Source: an uncultured Gammaproteobacteria bacterium (lineage in GTDB: Bacteria; Pseudomonadota; Gammaproteobacteria; Pseudomonadales; Azotimanducaceae_A). Taken from it: DNA of 15,174 bases. A program made the position numbers and the translations under genes. Under the pieces are notes generated by a model. The model saw only the letters and a list, made by a program, of their open reading frames with translations, had not been told where the DNA came from and did not search any database. The stretch spans positions 1-15,174 of the forward strand of contig CAJWZG010000043.1 of NCBI GenBank assembly GCA_913049565.1, given 5' to 3'. Of this stretch, positions 1-8,265 are shown one piece after another; position 1 is the stretch's first letter, and each line of letters starts with the position of its first letter.

Positions 1-1930
1 AGGTTGGCGGTCCGGGGCCGTGGTTGAACGGCGAGAAATGGCGCAGTGGTTCTTAAAGATTACCGATTACGCCAAAGAACTCTTGGATGAACTGGACGAT
101 ATGCCGGGATGGCCTGAGTCCGTTAAAAGTATGCAGCGGAACTGGATTGGCCGCTCATCGGGAGCAGAGATCGACTTCGTCACGGAGCACGATCCTGCAG
201 ATAAACTCACGGTATTCACTACCCGACCGGACACGTTGATGGGAGCAACCTATGTCGCCGTGGCAGCGGAACACCCGTTAGCGTCTTTGGCGGCTCAAGA
301 TGATCCTCGGGTTGCCGAGTTTGTGACTCAATGTAAGCAAAATACAACAGCGGAAGCCGATATGGCGACTATGGAAAAGGCCGGAGTGCCAACGGCTCTA
401 ACGGTGCGCCACCCGCTGACGGATAAACCTTTGCCCGTCTGGGTAGCTAATTTTGTGCTGATGGAATATGGCTCAGGGGCTGTAATGTCGGTACCCGGGC
501 ATGATCAGCGAGATTGGGAATTCGCTAAAAAATATGGCATCGATATTGTTCAAGTGATCGAGCCGACAGCGGATGAATCCTGTGACCTTGGCTCGGCTGC
601 GTTCACGGAAAAAGGCCGTACCGTGAATTCAGCCGAATTCGACGGCTTGAACTTTGACGAAGCGTTCTATGCCATCGTTACGGCGCTAGATGCCAAAGGT
701 GCAGGCCGTTCTGTTACCAATTTCCGGCTGCGGGATTGGGGTGTATCTCGACAGCGTTATTGGGGCTGCCCGATACCCGTTATCCACTGCGACAGCTGTG
801 GCGTTCAAGGGGTCCCGGAGGAAGATTTGCCCGTCATTTTGCCGACTGAGGTGACTTTCGAGGGTGTGTCATCGCCGCTCCACAAAATGGAGGACTTTCT
901 CAATGTGCCCTGCCCTAAGTGCAGCAAGAGAGCGCGTCGCGAAACGGATACCTTTGACACTTTCATGGAATCGTCTTGGTACTTTGCCCGCTTCGCCTCT
1001 CCTAAGGCCGACTCCATGGTTGATGAGCGGGCAAACTTTTGGGCACCAGTCGACCACTATGTTGGTGGCATCGAACACGCCATTTTGCACCTCCTTTACG
1101 CCCGCTTTTATTTCAAGTTAATGCGCGATGAAGGATTGGTCGATGCCGATGAGCCCTTCAAGAAACTGATGATGCTCGGCATGGTGTTGCAGGACGGCAA
1201 GAAGATGTCGAAATCTGCTGGGGATGCTGGAGATCCGCAAAAGCTGCTGGACCGCTACGGGGCTGATACGGTTCGTACGGCTATGATGTTTGCTGCTCCC
1301 CCAGAGCAGTCCTTTGAGTGGAGCGAAGCCGGTTTGGAAGGCGCGGCTCGTTTCCTCAAACGCTTATGGACGATGGTGCATGAGCATGCCCAAGGCGGTA
1401 TAGCGCCTACTTTGCGGGTAGAGGAACTCTCTGCGGCCGGTAAAGCCCTGCGGCGTAAAACTCATGAAACTCTGCAGAAAGCTGACGATGACTATGGTCG
1501 CCGACAGCAGTTCAATACGGTTGTTTCAGCCGTTATGGAACTGTTGAATGCGGTTGCAAAAATCGAACCTGCAACAGCAGCCGATCGGGCTGCCGTGCAG
1601 GAGGCTTGGGAGAGTGCAGTGCTGATTATTTCGCCTATCGCGCCGCATATCGCCCACGAACTTTGGTCGGTGTTAGGTAAGACACAATCGTTGATCGGCT
1701 ATCCGTGGCCGAGTATCGATAGCGCCGCTCTCGAGCAGGAGTCGTTGACGCTCGTGGTTCAGGTCAACGGCAAGGTAAGAGGTCAAGTCGATGTGGCAAA
1801 GAGTGCGGATGAAGCGGCGATACTTGCGCTGGCGGAGGCTGACCCCAACGTGCTTCGGCATATCGAAGGTAAAACTGTTCGCAAGAGAATTGTGGTCCCC
1901 AATAAACTGATCAATCTCGTGGTGAGTTAG
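1..1930 (+). CDS. leuS: Leucine--tRNA ligase (LeuRS), 3' part; start lies before the window
   Basis: Class I aminoacyl-tRNA synthetase that charges tRNA-Leu in the cytoplasm. The reading frame is already open at base 2 with the family segment WRSGAVVERRE, so the N-terminus with the HIGH motif is missing and about 640 residues are present. Visible in order are the CP1 editing domain, with the Thr-rich TTRPDTLMGATY near 220-255 and the editing-site segment GHDQRDWEF near 497-523; the catalytic-core segment RDWGVSRQRYWG near 735-770; paired cysteines CDSC and CPKC that look like the zinc site kept in many LeuRS but lost in E. coli; ETDTFDTFMESSWY; the KMSKS motif at 1202-1216; the anticodon-binding helical domain; and the C-terminal segment VNGKVRGQ. 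The stop TAG is at 1928-1930. After KMSKS the sequence reads AGDAGDPQ, a little unlike the usual K-x-N run. The gene leads into lptE and holA, the standard gammaproteobacterial order. Confidence 0.98.
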   Translation, partial: GWRSGAVVERREMAQWFLKITDYAKELLDELDDMPGWPESVKSMQRNWIGRSSGAEIDFVTEHDPADKLTVFTTRPDTLMGATYVAVAAEHPLASLAAQDDPRVAEFVTQCKQNTTAEADMATMEKAGVPTALTVRHPLTDKPLPVWVANFVLMEYGSGAVMSVPGHDQRDWEFAKKYGIDIVQVIEPTADESCDLGSAAFTEKGRTVNSAEFDGLNFDEAFYAIVTALDAKGAGRSVTNFRLRDWGVSRQRYWGCPIPVIHCDSCGVQGVPEEDLPVILPTEVTFEGVSSPLHKMEDFLNVPCPKCSKRARRETDTFDTFMESSWYFARFASPKADSMVDERANFWAPVDHYVGGIEHAILHLLYARFYFKLMRDEGLVDADEPFKKLMMLGMVLQDGKKMSKSAGDAGDPQKLLDRYGADTVRTAMMFAAPPEQSFEWSEAGLEGAARFLKRLWTMVHEHAQGGIAPTLRVEELSAAGKALRRKTHETLQKADDDYGRRQQFNTVVSAVMELLNAVAKIEPATAADRAAVQEAWESAVLIISPIAPHIAHELWSVLGKTQSLIGYPWPSIDSAALEQESLTLVVQVNGKVRGQVDVAKSADEAAILALAEADPNVLRHIEGKTVRKRIVVPNKLINLVVS

Positions 1931-1935
1931 TGGCG

Positions 1936-2472
1936 ATGATTTTGCGTAGCGCCACGGTGTTAACCCTAGTTTGCTTGCTCGTAGGGTGCGGCTTTCAGCT
2001 GCGTGGTGCGGGCTTTGCCCAGCATGATCTTACCTATCGGCTGGGATCCGATCAGCCCAATTCAGCCTCCTTAAACAGCTTCCGGCGGGCTTTAGAGCCT
2101 ACGCTTGGTCGAGCCGGGTTGTCCCAGGGCTCTGATCCCGATCTCATCCTGGCCATTGATTCTTTCCAATTGCAAACGATGGATGGCGCTGTCGATGCCC
2201 AGATACGTGTCGCCGAGCAACTTGCATCGGTATCCATGGCACTTTCGGTGCAAAACGGTGAGGGTGAAATGTTAGTCGATGGGCTCGAGCTAGAGTTGCG
2301 TGTTGCCTATCGAATCGACCGAAGTCAGCTGCTTGGCAGCTATGAACAGCGCTCGGTTATCGAGAACAATCTGTATCAGAATCTGGCCGATCAAGTCGTT
2401 AGAATAATACATACCCTGATCCTGTCTCGTAAAGCCGAGCCAAAGGTGCCTTCTGCAGACATCGAAGGCTAG
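1936..2472 (+). CDS. lptE: LPS-assembly lipoprotein LptE
   Basis: Outer-membrane lipoprotein that plugs the LptD barrel and helps insert lipopolysaccharide into the outer leaflet. From ATG 1936 the product has a short charged start (ILR), a hydrophobic stretch and the lipobox LVGC with the lipidated Cys at residue 18, followed by GFQLRG, the typical start of mature LptE. The rest (about 178 residues) has the alternating pattern of a small alpha/beta protein and the usual family length. Identification rests on the CGFQLRG signature plus the leuS-lptE-holA order. The start could instead be GTG 1930, which overlaps the leuS stop by one base. I prefer ATG 1936 because GGTGAG at 1921-1926 lies 9 bases upstream of it. 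Tight packing with leuS implies co-transcription. Confidence 0.93.
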   Translation: MILRSATVLTLVCLLVGCGFQLRGAGFAQHDLTYRLGSDQPNSASLNSFRRALEPTLGRAGLSQGSDPDLILAIDSFQLQTMDGAVDAQIRVAEQLASVSMALSVQNGEGEMLVDGLELELRVAYRIDRSQLLGSYEQRSVIENNLYQNLADQVVRIIHTLILSRKAEPKVPSADIEG

Positions 2473-2482
2473 GCCAAACGTC

Positions 2483-3487
2483 ATGCCGCTGAAAATAGAG
2501 CAACTCGATAGCGCGCTAAAGCGCGGTTTGCAGCCGATCTTCCTCATTAGTGGTGAAGAAACGCTGCGCGTGAGCGAAGCCTGTGATGCGATTTTGGCAA
2601 CGGCAAGATCCGCAGGCTACACCGAGCGTTCGATCCATCATGTAGAAAGCGGATTTAAATGGCATGACGTGATTAACGACGCTGCGAGCATGTCGCTCTT
2701 TGCTGAACGCAAGGTGCTAGATCTGCGCATACCCGCAACCAAGTTCGATAAAGAGGCAAGCCAAGTGCTGCGGGATTGGGTCGAAGGCAGTGCAGGTAAT
2801 CCAGATACGTTGTTGCTCATTCGCACTGAAAGGCTGCAGCCAAGACAGCGCAGTAGTGCTTGGTTTAAAGCGATTGAAAGTGCCGGGGTGGTGGTTTTGA
2901 TCTGGCCGCTGTCGCCTCGTGAATTGCCGGGTTGGATGGAGCAGCGCTTGCGCTCGCGTGGTCTGAGTATGGAGCGCAATGCACTATTGGCCCTCTGTGA
3001 GCGAGTGGAGGGCAACTTGCTAGCGGCGGCCCAAGAGGTTGAGAAGCTAACGTTACAAAACCTTGAGCAACCCGTAAGTCTCGATGCGCTCTTGGCCTGT
3101 CTCGAGGATACCTCTCGCTTTAACAGCTTTGATCTGATCGATGCGGCCATGGCGGGGCAGGCCGCTCGGGTGAGTAAAATTCTGTCAGTTTTGCGAGAAG
3201 ATAAGGGCAGCTTGTTTGCGGTACTTGGGGCTTTGACGAGTCAGCTGCGTCGTCTGGGAGAATCCCGTGGACTGCCGCCAGAACGTGCTCGCACTATGGA
3301 AGCCTTCGCCGCTCAGGGCCCATCGGCAAGCGCGTTGTTGGCGGAATGTGCTGTGTTAGATCAACAAGGCAAGGGTCAACGCCTGGGTGATCCTTGGCTG
3401 GGGTTAGAGCAGCTTTTGCTCGCGATGGCTCGTCAGTCGGGTGTCCGTCCTCCATCCTATTACCAACGCAAGCTGAAGGGGCGGTAA
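2483..3487 (+). CDS. holA: DNA polymerase III, delta subunit (clamp loader)
   Basis: Delta subunit of the replicative clamp loader, which opens the beta sliding clamp. The product has 334 residues, close to the family's usual 330-345. The N-terminus carries the delta signature IFLISGEETLRVSEACDAI, where the nucleotide-binding fold has lost its Walker motifs, as expected because delta does not hydrolyse ATP. The central part reads LIRTERLQPRQRSSAWFKAI and IWPLSPRELPGWMEQRL. The C-terminal helical collar domain includes EDTSRFNSFDLIDAAMAG and the ending SYYQRKLKGR. It starts 10 bases after the lptE stop with no strong Shine-Dalgarno sequence, consistent with translation coupled to lptE. In many gammaproteobacteria nadD follows; here a convergent phosphatase gene follows instead. 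Confidence 0.95.
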   Translation: MPLKIEQLDSALKRGLQPIFLISGEETLRVSEACDAILATARSAGYTERSIHHVESGFKWHDVINDAASMSLFAERKVLDLRIPATKFDKEASQVLRDWVEGSAGNPDTLLLIRTERLQPRQRSSAWFKAIESAGVVVLIWPLSPRELPGWMEQRLRSRGLSMERNALLALCERVEGNLLAAAQEVEKLTLQNLEQPVSLDALLACLEDTSRFNSFDLIDAAMAGQAARVSKILSVLREDKGSLFAVLGALTSQLRRLGESRGLPPERARTMEAFAAQGPSASALLAECAVLDQQGKGQRLGDPWLGLEQLLLAMARQSGVRPPSYYQRKLKGR

Positions 3488-3559
3488 TCGCCAGGCGAAG
3501 GTCCGTCACTGCCGAACATATGCCTCCAACTGCCCAAAAGAACCTGCAGCCCGATCATT

Positions 3560-4114
3560 CTAATTGATATGTGTCTGCGCCACTCGTCCTAGCTCTACCA
3601 CCTGCAACGAACCTCCGGCATTGTCCAGAGTCGTTACTGAGCAATTGTCAGGACCAAAAATTCGCATACGGTCATCCTCCATGGCCGCACCAACGGCAGC
3701 ATTGATGGCGACGTAGTGACTGAAAATAATGCAGTCGCTGTCACAGCTGAGCAAAAACGACGCCAGATCTCGACGCCATTGCTGCACCGATGTGTCCAGT
3801 GCCGACCAGTTGCCCGCCATCGCTTCGCTGAGCCACTGCGCTCGAGCCTCTAGATCGGTGGTTGGCGAGGGAATTTCTGCCACTCGAGCTTCAATGCCCA
3901 TGGGTGCCTGCCACAATTTCGCCAGATACTCTCCGGTCTCATAGGCCCTGGCGAGAGGGCTTGATAGTAGTTTGGGACGGTCTGTGTGCTGATGATCAAG
4001 CACAGCCGCCACGGCCTGCGCTTGATTCCTGCCCTGATCGTCAAGGCCCGGATCTGGATGTGCACCAAATCCCGCGGCTGCTTTTCCGTGTCTCACAAGT
4101 TGGACTATGGCCAT
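3560..4114 (-). CDS. Histidine phosphatase family protein (phosphoglycerate mutase/SixA superfamily)
   Basis: A 184-residue single-domain protein of the histidine phosphatase superfamily. The N-terminus VQLVRHGKA gives the RHG motif with catalytic His9; LDDQGRNQA follows at about 25-32; [10 protein letters not shown] at 51-60 gives the second conserved Arg; AEIPSP near 79-84 would supply the acid/base Glu; and [13 protein letters not shown] at 131-143 holds the second catalytic His133. All core residues are therefore present and the enzyme is probably active, but the sequence does not show the substrate. SixA (phosphohistidine phosphatase) and small cobalamin- or phosphoglycerate-type members share these motifs. 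The neighbouring cobS/cobT raise the possibility of a CobC-like alpha-ribazole phosphatase, but this gene is divergent from them, so the link is weak. It converges on holA across 72 bases. Confidence 0.88.
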   Translation of the reverse strand: MAIVQLVRHGKAAAGFGAHPDPGLDDQGRNQAQAVAAVLDHQHTDRPKLLSSPLARAYETGEYLAKLWQAPMGIEARVAEIPSPTTDLEARAQWLSEAMAGNWSALDTSVQQWRRDLASFLLSCDSDCIIFSHYVAINAAVGAAMEDDRMRIFGPDNCSVTTLDNAGGSLQVVELGRVAQTHIN

Positions 4115-4183
4115 CTTTCTACTGCTCTTTTGAAATGGGTTCTCTACAATGCTCGCTTGCTAAACAAAAGAATAGGAAGAGTA

Positions 4184-5188
4184 GTGACAGATCACAATGC
4201 TTCAGGCTTTAACACGCAGATGACACCAGATACGCAGGTAAATGTGCGAGAAGTGTTTGGTATCGATCAAGACTTAATGGTGCCAGCCTTTAGTGACCGC
4301 TCTGAGTACGTACCGGATGCTGACCCGGATTATCGTTTTGACCGAGATACGACTCTGGCGATCTTGGCAGGATTTGCGCATAACCGCCGAGTCATGGTGC
4401 AGGGTTACCACGGAACAGGTAAGTCTACGCATATTGAACAGGTTGCAGCCCGCCTTAATTGGCCTTGCATACGCGTTAACTTAGACAGCCATATTTCGCG
4501 GATAGATCTGATCGGCAAAGACGCTATCGTGCTCAAAGATGGCAAACAGATTACCGAGTTTCGCGAGGGTATTTTGCCTTGGGCGCTGCAGAATCCAGTC
4601 GCCCTGGTGTTCGATGAGTACGATGCCGGTCGTCCCGACGTCATGTTCGTGATTCAGCGGATTTTAGAAGTCGAGGGTAAGTTGACCTTGCTGGATCAGA
4701 ACAAGGTCATCACGCCGCATTCGCACTTTAGGCTGTTTGCCACGACCAATACCGTGGGACTTGGCGACACCACGGGTTTGTATCACGGCACCCAGCAAAT
4801 CAACCAAGGTCAAATGGATCGTTGGAGTATTGTTTCGACATTGAACTATCTTGAGCATGAAGCTGAGAGCAACATCGTGCTTGGCAAAGTACCTTCCTAT
4901 GGCGCAAGTGATGACGGCAAGCGCGTCATTGCCAACATGGTCAGCGTGGCCGACCTTACCCGCAAGGGCTTTGTGAACGGCGACGTGTCGACGGTGATGT
5001 CCCCGCGCACTGTGCTGACCTGGGCGCAAAATGCTGAAATTTTTGGCGATGTGGGTTTCGCGTTTCGAGTTACCTTCCTCAATAAATGCGATGAGTTAGA
5101 ACGAGCGATTGTCGCCGAGTATTACCAGCGCTGCATGGGCGAAGACCTAGGCGATGCAACTGCGGGCATTACGCTGAAGTCTGCCTGA
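4184..5188 (+). CDS. cobS: Cobaltochelatase subunit CobS (AAA+ ATPase)
   Basis: AAA+ ATPase subunit of the aerobic, ATP-dependent cobaltochelatase CobN-CobS-CobT, which inserts cobalt into hydrogenobyrinic acid a,c-diamide. The product closely follows alphaproteobacterial CobS as I remember it: VREVFGID and [20 protein letters not shown] at the N-terminus, Walker [10 protein letters not shown] at about residues 74-82, [19 protein letters not shown], Walker [15 protein letters not shown], the sensor region [18 protein letters not shown], and the C-terminal segment [17 protein letters not shown]. Two starts are plausible. GTG 4184 has AGGAAG at 4174-4179 just upstream and gives 334 residues. 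ATG 4220 has only a weak site and gives 322. The reading frame stays open to 3986, but that part lies over the phosphatase gene and does not look like CobS. cobT follows after 5 bases, so the pair is surely one operon. A TACAAT at 4145-4150 could be a -10 element but has no good -35. Confidence 0.92.
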   Translation: MTDHNASGFNTQMTPDTQVNVREVFGIDQDLMVPAFSDRSEYVPDADPDYRFDRDTTLAILAGFAHNRRVMVQGYHGTGKSTHIEQVAARLNWPCIRVNLDSHISRIDLIGKDAIVLKDGKQITEFREGILPWALQNPVALVFDEYDAGRPDVMFVIQRILEVEGKLTLLDQNKVITPHSHFRLFATTNTVGLGDTTGLYHGTQQINQGQMDRWSIVSTLNYLEHEAESNIVLGKVPSYGASDDGKRVIANMVSVADLTRKGFVNGDVSTVMSPRTVLTWAQNAEIFGDVGFAFRVTFLNKCDELERAIVAEYYQRCMGEDLGDATAGITLKSA

Positions 5189-5193
5189 TTTAG

Positions 5194-7005
5194 ATGAACG
5201 ACGCGGAAAACCCCTTAGAGCCGTTTAAACGCGCCACCACAGCGACCATTCGAGCCATTGCTGGCGATGATGAGTTGGACGTGGTGTTTGGCGCCGGTCC
5301 ACCGGTAGTCCGAGGCAGCACTTTACGGCTGCCCGTGCCTGCGGTTGGGGCAAATGAAACAGAGATAAACGCAGTGCGCGGGGTTGGCGACGAATTTGCG
5401 CTGCGTTTTCGTCACCATAATGCGCAGCTGCACGCGCGTTACAGCCCGGAAGGGGGGCCGGCTCAGGAAATGTTTGAGTGGATTGAATCTGCCCGCATTG
5501 CCTCTATCGGTGCGATGCGTATGAGCGGAGTGGCGCAAAATCTTGATGCACACCTCGAGGTGCAGTGTAAACAGGCTGCATTTGACACGATCACGGCAGA
5601 GACCGATGCCCCGCTCTCTGTTGCCGTTGGGCTGTTGGTACGTCAGCAACTGACAGGTCGCGAATTGCCGCCAAGCGCCGAACATGTGGTGCAGTACTGG
5701 CGTGAACATGTCCTTGAAAATGCCGGCGAGCATATAGAGGCTCTGCGCGATCATGTTACCGATCAAGACGTGTTTGCGAGCTTGTGCCGCAACATCATTG
5801 CCGACTTGGGTTTACCTATCGACCTTACGGATCCGAATGAGGGTGAGACTAGTCCTGAAGATATGGACACCATGGATCAGTCTGAGGAGGCAGACTCTGA
5901 GTTCAGTCCAGAGGACGTGGTGCTTGATGAAGATTCCGCTGGCGAAGAAAACAGTGACGGAGATGCGACGACCGTAGAAATGGACGCCCATGCGGATATG
6001 GACGAAGCGGCGGGTGAGAGTGATCCGGATGAAGCCGCTATGCCAATGCCTGACGATGCGGGCCGCATTCCTGTCGACAACAACTATCAGGCATACACAG
6101 AGCGCTTTGACGAAATTATCAAGGCCGAAGACCTATGCGACCCTGACGAACTTATTCGGCTTCGCCAGCTGCTAGATCAGCAACTACTGTCTTTGCAGCA
6201 TGCCACCTCCAAGCTGGCAAACCGGCTGCAGCGTCGTTTGATGGCAAAGCAGAACCGAACTTGGGAATTCGATCTTGAAGAAGGCATCTTAGATGCGGCC
6301 CGGTTAACACAGGTTGTGGTCGATCCAATGAACCCACTGGCCTACAAACAAGAAAAAGAGACGAAATTTCGCGACACCGTGGTCACGCTATTGATCGACA
6401 GCTCAGGTTCCATGCGCGGTCGCTCAATCACGATTGCAGCGATGTGTGCTGACATCATGGGGCGCACTTTGGAGCGTTGTTCGGTTCGGGTTGAAATACT
6501 GGGTTTTACCACTAGAGCTTGGCGCGGTGGTGAATCCCGGGAAGCGTGGATTAATGACAATAAGCCATCGAACCCGGGCCGGCTTAATGACTTGAGGCAT
6601 ATAGTCTACAAAGGCGCCGATGACTCTTGGTCGCGTTCGCGCCGTAATCTAGGGCTCATGATGCGCGAGGAACTGCTGAAGGAGAACATCGATGGCGAGG
6701 CGCTTATTTGGGCGCACAACCGCGTGGTCACCCGACCCGAGCAACGTAAGGTAATGATGGTGATATCAGATGGATTGCCTGTCGATAACTCCACGCTGCT
6801 AGTCAACCCGAGCAGCTTTTTGGAGCAGCACCTCAAATACGCGATAACGATGATTGAAGATCATTCGCCGGTCGAGTTAGTGGCTATAGGCATTGGTCAT
6901 GACGTAACCCATCACTACAAGCGCGCGGTGACAATTACAGATGCCGAACAGCTAGGCGGTGCGATGACTGACCAACTGGCGGAATTGTTCGAGATAAAAG
7001 GCTAA
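5194..7005 (+). CDS. cobT: Cobaltochelatase subunit CobT (VWA domain)
   Basis: Partner of CobS: CobS and CobT form a ring complex like Mg-chelatase I/D that drives metal insertion by CobN. The product has 603 residues. An N-terminal helical CobT region spans about 1-210 and includes [19 protein letters not shown] very acidic, low-complexity linker at about 212-290 (rich in Asp, Glu and Met) is typical of CobT and BchD. A helical segment at 295-385 leads to a VWA domain from about 394. The MIDAS metal site shows DSSGS at 402-406, GFTT at 437-440 and ISDG at 524-527, and the family-specific [19 protein letters not shown] is intact. It starts 5 bases after the cobS stop. No cobN or other corrinoid biosynthesis gene is in the window, so whether the pair works in B12 synthesis here cannot be decided. 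It converges on the ABM gene. Confidence 0.92.
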   Translation: MNDAENPLEPFKRATTATIRAIAGDDELDVVFGAGPPVVRGSTLRLPVPAVGANETEINAVRGVGDEFALRFRHHNAQLHARYSPEGGPAQEMFEWIESARIASIGAMRMSGVAQNLDAHLEVQCKQAAFDTITAETDAPLSVAVGLLVRQQLTGRELPPSAEHVVQYWREHVLENAGEHIEALRDHVTDQDVFASLCRNIIADLGLPIDLTDPNEGETSPEDMDTMDQSEEADSEFSPEDVVLDEDSAGEENSDGDATTVEMDAHADMDEAAGESDPDEAAMPMPDDAGRIPVDNNYQAYTERFDEIIKAEDLCDPDELIRLRQLLDQQLLSLQHATSKLANRLQRRLMAKQNRTWEFDLEEGILDAARLTQVVVDPMNPLAYKQEKETKFRDTVVTLLIDSSGSMRGRSITIAAMCADIMGRTLERCSVRVEILGFTTRAWRGGESREAWINDNKPSNPGRLNDLRHIVYKGADDSWSRSRRNLGLMMREELLKENIDGEALIWAHNRVVTRPEQRKVMMVISDGLPVDNSTLLVNPSSFLEQHLKYAITMIEDHSPVELVAIGIGHDVTHHYKRAVTITDAEQLGGAMTDQLAELFEIKG

Positions 7006-7013
7006 AGCTTAGC

Positions 7014-7039
7014 GGCCCCAAGCATAGGTGCCCGGGGCC
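7014..7039. terminator. GC-rich inverted repeat between convergent cobT and ABM gene
   Basis: GGCCCC (7014-7019) can pair with GGGGCC (7034-7039) around a 14-base loop, just after the cobT stop and before the end of the opposing gene. There is no T-run on either side, so this is at best a weak or factor-assisted terminator. A smaller repeat, GCTAA (7001-7005) with TTAGC (7009-7013), overlaps the cobT stop codon. The position between two convergent genes is the main argument for a terminator role. Confidence 0.3.
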
Positions 7040-7053
7040 AAGAGGCATCAGTG

Positions 7054-7338
7054 TTAACCCACGACTTCCATGCGGATGATTTCTGGAGCGCCGCCCATAA
7101 GACCTTTGAAGCCAGCGCCGGCAGCTTTGAAGTGTTCTGAGGCACCGTGAGCCGCCATGGCGTCAGCGTCTTCGTAAAGCTCCATGACCGTATAGCCGCC
7201 ATCGGCGTCTTTGCATAATTTGTAAAGATGGCAATCGGGCTCGTTGGCATTAACTTTTTCAGCCAAAGCGAGCATGACCGCCTCGAATGCTTCCTCTTTT
7301 CCCTCAAGAACATTGAGCTTGGCTATTACTGCAAGCAT
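7054..7338 (-). CDS. Antibiotic biosynthesis monooxygenase (ABM) domain protein, YgiN-like putative quinol monooxygenase
   Basis: A small 94-residue protein with the ABM ferredoxin-like fold that works as a dimer in YgiN and related quinol monooxygenases. Visible family features are VIAKLNVLEGKEEAFEAVM at the N-terminus, NEPDCHLYKLCKD at 32-44, YTVMELYEDADAMAAHGAS at 49-67 with the conserved Glu/Tyr and His64, and the C-terminal strand APEIIRMEVVG. The start ATG has a strong GAGGAG at 7345-7350, 6 bases away. Substrates vary widely in this family (quinols, polyketides, autoinducer-like aldehydes), and nothing here fixes the substrate. It is divergent from the NUDIX gene, with 109 bases between starts. 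Confidence 0.85.
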   Translation of the reverse strand: MLAVIAKLNVLEGKEEAFEAVMLALAEKVNANEPDCHLYKLCKDADGGYTVMELYEDADAMAAHGASEHFKAAGAGFKGLMGGAPEIIRMEVVG

Positions 7339-7447
7339 GTCTCTCTCCTCTATGATGACGACTATGAAATAAGCAAAATATGCGATAAGCCCCGAAGCAA
7401 ATTAGTGAAGCGCCGAGGTTTCAAGCCGACTGAGAATAAGGATTCTA

Positions 7448-7987
7448 ATGCATCGACGCAATCTGCAAGACGCGCTTAACCGATACGCCCGACGCTATCC
7501 AAAGGAACAAGGGGTTATCGAGCGTTTCCACTGCCTGCTTAATGAGCACCCAAACTGCTTTGAACGTGACTGTTGGCATGGACATGTAACAGGATCGGCT
7601 TGGTTGCTCGATCCCAGTCAGTCGCAGCTTTTGCTGACGCACCATCGCAAGCTCGACATGTGGCTTCAGTTAGGTGGGCATAGCGACGGCGACCCTGATA
7701 CTGCCGCCGTGGCAAAGCGAGAAGCGTTGGAAGAATCCGGTTTACCTGTCCAACTGGTTAGCCGTGAAATTTTAGATATCGACATACATACCATTCCTGC
7801 CCGCAAGGACGATCCGAGCCATGAACATTTTGACGTGCGCTTTGCGCTGAAGGCAGATAGCTTAGAATTTATTGTCAGCTCAGAGTCCATAGACTTGGCG
7901 TGGGTGCCAATGTCTGACCTAGAAAGCTTGACGACGGAAGAGTCGATACTGCGCATGCGGCGCAAATGGTTGGCTGAATTAGCGTGA
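7448..7987 (+). CDS. NUDIX hydrolase
   Basis: A 179-residue protein of the NUDIX family, which cleaves nucleoside diphosphates linked to another moiety in the cytoplasm. The NUDIX box is at about residues 77-99: GHSDGDPDTAAVAKREALEE then SGL. The metal-binding core REALEES is intact, but the Glu normally six residues after the first Gly is replaced (Pro at that site, flanked by Asp residues). This GGHSDGD variant suggests a distinct subfamily. The N-terminal 45 residues (NLQDALNRYARRYPKEQGVIERFHCLL) form a helical extension before the domain. AAGGA at 7438-7442, 5 bases before the ATG, supports the start. The substrate cannot be predicted. The gene is probably monocistronic, since 278 bases separate it from the next one. 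Confidence 0.9.
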   Translation: MHRRNLQDALNRYARRYPKEQGVIERFHCLLNEHPNCFERDCWHGHVTGSAWLLDPSQSQLLLTHHRKLDMWLQLGGHSDGDPDTAAVAKREALEESGLPVQLVSREILDIDIHTIPARKDDPSHEHFDVRFALKADSLEFIVSSESIDLAWVPMSDLESLTTEESILRMRRKWLAELA

Positions 7988-8039
7988 TGCCAGTGCGGGT
8001 TTTGTCATGCTTTCATAATAAATAGGCCGGAATAATCCC

Positions 8040-8068
8040 TTGAGACTGGAGTCCGCTTACCCTAGGCT
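8040..8068 (+). promoter_or_regulatory. Possible sigma-70 promoter for the RRM gene
   Basis: TTGAGA at 8040-8045 matches five of six -35 bases, and TAGGCT at 8063-8068 is a weak -10 (three of six) at the ideal 17-base spacing. No better pair was found in the intergenic region by eye. If real, transcription would begin near 8075. Confidence 0.25.
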
Positions 8069-8169
8069 TGCATTTCTCGCCCGATTTTACTTTGTACACC
8101 TCGGCTGGTTTTGGAATTCAATACTGTTTTGCAGGTTGAATGAAGAACGTTCCGGGGCCAAACAGGATA

Positions 8170-8187
8170 GGAAAACAAATGTTTTCC
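8170..8187 (+). repeat. Hairpin in the RRM gene leader
   Basis: A perfect 7-bp inverted repeat, GGAAAAC then loop AAAT then GTTTTCC, lies about 80 bases before the GTG start. The bases after it (CGCTTC) are not a T-run, so it is not an intrinsic terminator. It could be a regulatory or stabilising structure. Confidence 0.5.
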
Positions 8188-8265
8188 CGCTTCTAGGTTT
8201 GATTGGTCGAATTCTCCAGAGAGAGAGAAACTTAGCGCATATCAACCAAGGAGCTATTTAAAGCT

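Larger units (their letters stand above)
7988..8265 (+). other. Long intergenic leader before the RRM gene
   Basis: These 278 bases hold no convincing gene. A 73-codon open frame at 8040-8261 lacks a ribosome binding site and codes for an unremarkable, unfamiliar sequence. A possible promoter (8040-8068) would give a leader of nearly 200 bases. It contains a perfect 7-bp hairpin (GGAAAAC at 8170-8176, GTTTTCC at 8181-8187), a purine-rich GAGAGAGAGAAA near 8219-8230, and the ribosome binding site AAGGAG at 8248-8253. Long structured leaders are common for cold-regulated RNA-binding protein genes, so regulation at RNA level is a fair inference but not shown. Confidence 0.4.

Noticed and set aside
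1202..1240. Possible loss of function in LeuRS after the KMSKS motif (AGDAGDPQ)
   Set aside because: KMSKS itself, DPQ and the following YGADTVR are intact. The difference is within normal family variation.
2638..3150. 170-codon open frame on the minus strand opposite holA
   Set aside because: It lies wholly inside holA, which is a clear family match. The product is Ser/Arg-rich without recognisable motifs, as expected of a shadow frame.
3488..3559. Terminator between convergent holA and the phosphatase gene
   Set aside because: Only very short repeats (for example TCGCC/GGCGA with a 1-base loop) are visible and there is no T-run.
4130..4150. TTGAAA and TACAAT as a cobS promoter
   Set aside because: The two boxes are only 9 bases apart, far too close for a sigma-70 promoter. 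TACAAT alone could be a -10, but no -35 fits at 16-18 bases.
8040..8261. 73-codon frame in the leader of the RRM gene
   Set aside because: It starts with TTG at the possible -35 element and has no Shine-Dalgarno sequence. Its composition looks like translated non-coding DNA. A leader peptide is not excluded but has no support.
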